Below, in pieces: positions 60,436 through 64,000 of a stretch of 64,000 bases of DNA (position 1 is the first letter of the stretch; each line of letters starts with the position of its first letter). Position numbers and translations under genes: made by a program. The stretch comes from JBBQRS01 sp038214535 (lineage in GTDB: Bacteria > Chloroflexota > Anaerolineae > CG2-30-64-16). The stretch lies in contig JBBQRS010000006.1 of assembly GCA_038214535.1 (NCBI GenBank), forward strand, positions 1 to 64,000, in the 5' to 3' direction. Below the pieces are notes generated by a model, which had not been told where the DNA came from, did no database searches, and worked only from the letters and a program-made list of their open reading frames with translations.

Positions 60436-61359
60436 ATGGCCGATCTGACGTGCGAACTGCTGGGGATGCGCCTGCGGAATCCCATCGTGCTGGCCTCCGG
60501 CATCCTGGGAACCAGCCCGACGCTGCTGGCGCGGGCGGCGCACGAGGGCGCGGGCGCGGTCACCGCAAAGAGCTGCGGACCGACCCCGCGCGCCGGGCAT
60601 CCGAACCCGGTGGCGCTTGATTGGGGCGGCGGGCTGATCAACGCCATCGGACTGACCAACCCCGGCGCGGAGGCCGAGACGGAGCTGCTCGCGCGGGCCA
60701 GGGAACTGCTTGCGCCCTTCGATGTTCCACTATTCGCCAGCATCTTCGCAGGGACCGTCACCGAGTTCGGGGAGGTTGCACGCATCGTGTCGGCGGCGCG
60801 GCCCCACCTGATCGAGGTCAACATCTCATGCCCCAACGTTGCGGACGAGTTCGGCACGCCGTTTGCCGCCACGCCTGACAGCGCCGCCAGCGTCACCGCG
60901 GCCGTGCGAGCCGCGACGACGCTGCCCATCGCCGTAAAGCTGGCCCCTAACGTGGCAGACATCGCCCGGATTGCCGAAGCGGTGGTGGAAGCGGGCGCGG
61001 ACGCCATCACCGCCGTCAACACGATGCCGGGCATGATTATTGACGCCACGGCAGGCCGCCCGATACTCTCAAACCGGGTCGGCGGGGTTTCGGGGCCGGC
61101 GCTCAAACCGGTGGCGCTGCGTTGCGTCTACGAGATTGCTCGTAGAGTACGCGTCCCGATCATCGGCACGGGCGGCGTAAATACAGGGCGAGCTGCCGCG
61201 GAGATGCTGATGGCGGGCGCAACGGCAGTCGGCGTCGGCTCGGCGGTGTGGTATCGGGGTGTGAGCGCGCTGGGCGCAATCGCCGCGGAGTTGGAGGCGT
61301 TCATGGCGGGCGAAGGGTATCAGACCCTGGCCGACCTACGCGGGGTGGCGTTGCGATGA
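60436..61359 (+). CDS. pyrD: Dihydroorotate dehydrogenase, class 1B catalytic subunit
   Basis: A 307-residue FMN barrel enzyme oxidising dihydroorotate to orotate. NPIVLASGILGTSP opens the fold; EVNISCPNV, KLAPNVADI and IIGTGGVNTGRAAAEMLMAGA line the FMN site. The class 1B assignment follows from the adjacent PyrK-like electron-transfer subunit, translationally coupled by an ATGA overlap. It follows pyrFE after three bases. Confidence 0.94.
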   Translation: MADLTCELLGMRLRNPIVLASGILGTSPTLLARAAHEGAGAVTAKSCGPTPRAGHPNPVALDWGGGLINAIGLTNPGAEAETELLARARELLAPFDVPLFASIFAGTVTEFGEVARIVSAARPHLIEVNISCPNVADEFGTPFAATPDSAASVTAAVRAATTLPIAVKLAPNVADIARIAEAVVEAGADAITAVNTMPGMIIDATAGRPILSNRVGGVSGPALKPVALRCVYEIARRVRVPIIGTGGVNTGRAAAEMLMAGATAVGVGSAVWYRGVSALGAIAAELEAFMAGEGYQTLADLRGVALR

Positions 61360-62153
61360 GTGAGACTTTTGAACGGGCCAACGGCCTGCACCGGCGCTTC
61401 ACGGTGGCCGCCGTACGCCAGGAAAACTATCGCACCGTGTCGCTCATCATGCGCGAGACGCTGCCCGCCGAACCAGGTCAGTTTGTCATGGCGTGGCTGC
61501 CCGGCATTGACGAGAGACCGCTCTCGGTTGCCGGGGACGACCCGCTGACGTTCACCGTCGCCAACATCGGCTCGTTCAGCGAGGCGCTGCATCGTCTCCA
61601 GTCGGGTGACCCGTTGTGGGCGCGCGGGCCGTTGGGCCAGGGGTACGCCCTCCGCGGGAAGCATATCCTGTTGGCGGGTGGGGGGTATGGCGCAGCGCCG
61701 CTCCTGTTCCTGGCGCGCCGCGCCGTCGCCACCGGGATGACCGTGACCGCGTGCATGGGAACGCGCACTGTGAATGACTTGCTACTTGCCGAGAGTTTCG
61801 AGACGCTTCCCGCAACGTTGCGCGTCGCGACGGAAGACGGCACGCGTGGCATGAGGGGTCTCATCACGGCGGCCCTGGAAGCGGAAATCATCGCGCAGCG
61901 ACCGGATACCGTCTATGCATGCGGGCCGGTGCGGATGCTGGAGGCGATTGATCTCCTCTGCGAGACGCACGGCGTTCCGCGACAACTCTCGTGGGAGGCG
62001 CACATGCGCTGCGGCATCGGGCTGTGTGGCAGTTGTGAGTTGCCCGACCCGCATTATCCAGCCAAGCCTCTATCCGGCGTGCCGCGCCGCGGCTGGCTGG
62101 CGTGCCTGGATGGGCCGGTGTCGTTTGCGGGCGAGATTGCTGACCCCTCGTAG
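61356..62153 (+). CDS. pyrK: Dihydroorotate dehydrogenase electron-transfer subunit
   Basis: A 265-residue iron-sulfur flavoprotein that passes electrons from PyrD to NAD. An N-terminal FAD domain (PGQFVMAWLPGIDERPLSVAG), a nucleotide domain (LLAGGGYGAAPLLFLA) and a C-terminal cysteine cluster (HMRCGIGLCGSC plus a later Cys, about 218-250) for [2Fe-2S] are visible. ATG 61356 overlaps the pyrD stop. Confidence 0.93.
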   Translation: MSETFERANGLHRRFTVAAVRQENYRTVSLIMRETLPAEPGQFVMAWLPGIDERPLSVAGDDPLTFTVANIGSFSEALHRLQSGDPLWARGPLGQGYALRGKHILLAGGGYGAAPLLFLARRAVATGMTVTACMGTRTVNDLLLAESFETLPATLRVATEDGTRGMRGLITAALEAEIIAQRPDTVYACGPVRMLEAIDLLCETHGVPRQLSWEAHMRCGIGLCGSCELPDPHYPAKPLSGVPRRGWLACLDGPVSFAGEIADPS

Positions 62154-62165
62154 CCTGATCGGCCA

Positions 62166-62227
62166 CTTCGTAGTGACAGCTTCAGCCGTTTGGGGGCAGC
62201 ACAACGGCTGAAGCCGTCACTACGAAG
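62166..62227. repeat. TAGTGACGGCTTTAGCC family inverted repeat, copy 2
   Basis: Arms 62166-62190 and 62203-62227 (25 bp, one mismatch) contain CTTCGTAGTGACAGCTTCAG and its complement. It follows pyrK and may end the operon's transcript; it faces the deiodinase-like gene on the other strand. Confidence 0.8.
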
Positions 62228-62260
62228 GAGAGAGACGCCCGTTTTCGGCTTCATACCAAG

Positions 62261-62929
62261 CTACATAAACGTCGCGATTGCGTCAAGCGGCTTACGCTCC
62301 AGCACAGGGACCACGGCGTCATCGGCAGGATAGCCCACCGCAAGTAGCAGGAATGGCCGCTCGTTGGCAGTCCGGTCCAGCACCGCGTTCAGGAAACCCA
62401 TCGGGCTGGGCGTATGCGTCAGGGATGCCAACCCGGCATGGTGAAGCGCAGTAATCAACATGCCGGTCGCGATGCCTACCGACTCAGTGACGTAGTAGTG
62501 CTTAGCTCGTTCATTCCCCGTGCCCTCGCCATACGACACGGCGAAAATCACGATCAGACAGGGCGCGACTTCCAGATAGGGCTTGCGCTCATCGGTGCCC
62601 ATCGGCGCGATGGCCGCCAGCCATTCGGGGATCGCGCGCTCGTGATAAAAGGCATGCTCAACCTTCTCGGCCTCCTCACGAATCCGTCGCTTTACTACCG
62701 GATCAGAAATCACGACGAAGTGCCAGGGCTGTTGGTGGGCTCCGCCGGGGGCCGTGCCCGCAGCGCGGAGGCAATCCTCGATGACCCCGCGCGGCACGGG
62801 ACGATCAGAGAAAGACCGCACCGATCGTCTGCGCTGTACTTCCTCATAAAACTCGCCCGCCCGCCGCTGCATCTCATCCACGGGATACTCACGATACAAA
62901 TCCAAAGAAACAAAAGGCTTGTCGTTCAT
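62261..62929 (-). CDS. Nitroreductase-family flavoprotein, iodotyrosine deiodinase-like
   Basis: A 222-residue FMN enzyme. RRRSVRSFSDRPVPRGVIEDCLRAAGTAPGGAHQQPW and HYYVTESVGIATGMLITALHHAGLASLTHTPSPMGFLN resemble the iodotyrosine deiodinase subfamily rather than classical nitroreductases. The substrate-binding residues of human deiodinase (Glu157, Tyr161, Lys182) have counterparts with identical spacing: Glu91, Tyr95, Lys116. Halotyrosine binding is therefore plausible but unproven. ATG 62929; the extension to 63046 crosses an inverted repeat. Confidence 0.8.
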   Translation of the reverse strand: MNDKPFVSLDLYREYPVDEMQRRAGEFYEEVQRRRSVRSFSDRPVPRGVIEDCLRAAGTAPGGAHQQPWHFVVISDPVVKRRIREEAEKVEHAFYHERAIPEWLAAIAPMGTDERKPYLEVAPCLIVIFAVSYGEGTGNERAKHYYVTESVGIATGMLITALHHAGLASLTHTPSPMGFLNAVLDRTANERPFLLLAVGYPADDAVVPVLERKPLDAIATFM

Positions 62930-62965
62930 ATAGGGGATCCTCCAAGCTGACGAATTTGAATAGAC

Positions 62966-62974
62966 AATATAGCA
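62966..62974 (-). promoter_or_regulatory. Extended -10 candidate for the deiodinase-like gene
   Basis: Minus strand TGCTATATT, with TGN before TATATT; weak -35. About 37 bases before the ATG. Confidence 0.45.
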
Positions 62975-62999
62975 CCAAGCGCCGAACTTGGAAAACAAT

Positions 63000-63069
63000 G
63001 GATTCGAGGCTTCAGCCGGTTTAGCACAGCACATTCTTTGTCGCAAATACCGGCTAAAGCCTCGAATCC
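63000..63069. repeat. Inverted repeat GGATTCGAGGCTTCAGCCGG, related to the TAGTGACGGCTTTAGCC family
   Basis: Arms 63000-63020 and 63049-63069 (21 bp, one mismatch) share the core GGCTT(C/T)AGCCG with the copies at 19774 and 62166, but have GGATTCGA outside instead of CTTCGTAGTGAC. Confidence 0.75.
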
Positions 63070-63136
63070 AGGCGTATTGAGAAACCCAGGAGTCACCGAA
63101 GCGAAGAAAACGCGCCTATCCACTTCATCCCGAACA

Positions 63137-63145
63137 TGCTATAAT
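63137..63145 (+). promoter_or_regulatory. Extended -10 promoter of the MocA-like gene, predicting a leaderless mRNA
   Basis: TGCTATAAT, perfect -10 box with TGN extension; six bases separate it from ATG 63152. Confidence 0.65.
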
Positions 63146-63151
63146 CGCGGC

Positions 63152-63757
63152 ATGATCAGCGCTTTAGTCGTGGCCGCAGGGTTTTCGCGCCGGATGGGGC
63201 AGTTCAAGTTATTGTTGCCCTGGGGCGACGAGACCGTAATCGCGCACGTCGTGCATACCCTGGAAATTGAGACGCCAGGCGAAATCGTGGTGGTGACAGG
63301 CCATCGGGCAGATGAGGTTGCAACTGCCCTCGAAGGTACGCGCGCCCGGTTGGTTACCAATCCCGACTACGCGACCGGCGAGATGCTGAGTTCCGTGCAG
63401 GCCGGACTGCGGGCATTGGGTTCTGAAACAACAGCCGCGTTGATCTGCCTTGGCGATCAACCGCAGATGGAAGCTGAGACGGTGCGCAGGGTAGTCGAGG
63501 CAAGTCAGGCCTCTGGTGAGCATGCGCTCATTATTCCCAGCTACCAGATGCGCGCCGGGCACCCGGTTTTGCTGCCCTGCCGGGTCTGGCCCGATGTGCT
63601 GGCGGTGGCGACCGGCACGCTGAAGGAGGCGCTGGCCCCGCAGCGCGCTGGGGCCGTGTATGTGACCGTAGACACGCCGAGCGTGCTGGCCGATCTCGAT
63701 ACACCGGGAGATTATGGGAAAGCAAAGATAGAAATTGATGGAAAACATCTACGATAA
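63152..63757 (+). CDS. MocA/MobA-like nucleotidyltransferase (molybdenum cofactor)
   Basis: A 201-residue NTP-transferase. VVAAGFSRRMGQFKLLLPWG is the nucleotide-binding motif; LGDQPQM is the metal-binding site of MocA-type cytidylyltransferases that make molybdopterin cytosine dinucleotide. The following XdhC gene overlaps it by 20 bases, a frequent pairing for inserting the cofactor into molybdenum hydroxylases. ATG 63152 fits a leaderless start; the frame extends upstream to 63038 across an inverted repeat. Confidence 0.87.
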   Translation: MISALVVAAGFSRRMGQFKLLLPWGDETVIAHVVHTLEIETPGEIVVVTGHRADEVATALEGTRARLVTNPDYATGEMLSSVQAGLRALGSETTAALICLGDQPQMEAETVRRVVEASQASGEHALIIPSYQMRAGHPVLLPCRVWPDVLAVATGTLKEALAPQRAGAVYVTVDTPSVLADLDTPGDYGKAKIEIDGKHLR

Positions 63758-64000
63758 TTTAGCCCGACTGACGGAAGCCGGTGAAACGGTCGCCGTTGCG
63801 ACGATCATTGACGTACGCGGGTCCGTCCCCCGTGAAGTGGGTGCGAAGATGATCATCCACCCGCTGGGGCGACACGTGGGCACGGTGGGCGGCGGCTGCG
63901 GCGAGGCGGACGTAATCAAGGCCGCGCTGGATGTGATGCAGACCGGAGCGCCGGAACTGGTGCGCGTGGACCTGACGGAAGACATCACCATGCAGGCGCT
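63738..64000 (+). CDS. XdhC/CoxI family protein (partial, right edge)
   Basis: The first 87 residues run off the window (no stop). IIDVRGSVPREVGAKMII and GTVGGGCGEADVI are the XdhC/CoxI hallmarks; such proteins bind the molybdenum cofactor and sulfurate or deliver it to xanthine dehydrogenase or CO dehydrogenase. The ATG at 63738 overlaps the MocA-like stop by 20 bases, so the two are coupled. Confidence 0.9.
   Translation, partial: MENIYDNLARLTEAGETVAVATIIDVRGSVPREVGAKMIIHPLGRHVGTVGGGCGEADVIKAALDVMQTGAPELVRVDLTEDITMQA

Noticed and set aside
62930..63046. N-terminal extension of the deiodinase-like protein
   Set aside because: It would translate part of an inverted repeat and the -10 region; family homology begins near 62929.

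Overview
The window reads as a stretch of a high-GC (roughly 60-63 % by eye), gene-dense bacterial chromosome, most likely a member of the Chloroflexota (Anaerolineae-like). I infer this from the combination of a large Alu-containing SRP RNA, a PyrF-PyrE fusion, lipoproteins without outer-membrane genes, an Na+-pumping decarboxylase, a PPi-type phosphofructokinase and many palindromic intergenic repeats. No single marker proves it. There is no phage, plasmid, CRISPR array or rRNA operon. The only transposase trace is a fragment at the left edge.

Layout. 1-2.9 kb: transposase fragment, cupin, tRNA-Lys, SOUL protein, aldo/keto reductase preceded by a duplicated promoter region. 3-9.6 kb (minus strand): PMI-like cupin, a holin-like/phosphodiesterase membrane fusion, a PKD/SH3/META envelope protein and a patatin. 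9.7-15.4 kb: a candidate leader peptide plus terminator in front of a heterodimeric ABC exporter, then oligoendopeptidase F. 15.4-19.8 kb: cold-shock protein, TfoX, and a receiver-thioredoxin-reductase fusion overlapping a cNMP-binding histidine kinase. 19.9-31.6 kb: DnaE2-like polymerase, MFS transporter, monooxygenase/Fe-ADH pair, GNAT and galactokinase, a BNR/HEAT surface protein, a 2-hydroxyacid dehydrogenase. 31.6-36.7 kb: GT39 glycosyltransferase, SRP RNA, slipin/NfeD pair, two tRNA-Ser. 36.8-40.5 kb: biotin-dependent Na+ decarboxylase operon. 40.5-47.6 kb: DUF4037 protein, LysM-CAP protein, GlgX, xanthine/uracil permease, orphan FAD subunit of a molybdenum hydroxylase. 47.8-51.7 kb: two paralogous lipoproteins of an unrecognised duplicated domain, a small membrane protein, phosphofructokinase. 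51.8-56.9 kb: PLP dehydratase and an osmoprotectant ABC operon containing a DNA glycosylase. 56.9-62.2 kb: pyrC-pyrB-pyrFE-pyrD-pyrK. 62.2-64 kb: iodotyrosine-deiodinase-like flavoprotein, MocA-like and XdhC (cut).

Regulation is unusually readable. Many promoters match TTGACA-N17-TATAAT closely, and several place the -10 box 6-7 bases before the ATG, which predicts leaderless mRNAs (dnaE2-like, LysM-CAP, pyrC, mocA-like). Three operons carry an intrinsic terminator upstream of or between their genes (ABC exporter, opu, pyr), suggesting attenuation. At least five families of palindromic intergenic repeats are scattered between genes. The items I would follow first are the exporter attenuator, the receiver-TrxR/cNMP-kinase pair, the duplicated-domain lipoproteins, and the leaderless promoters.
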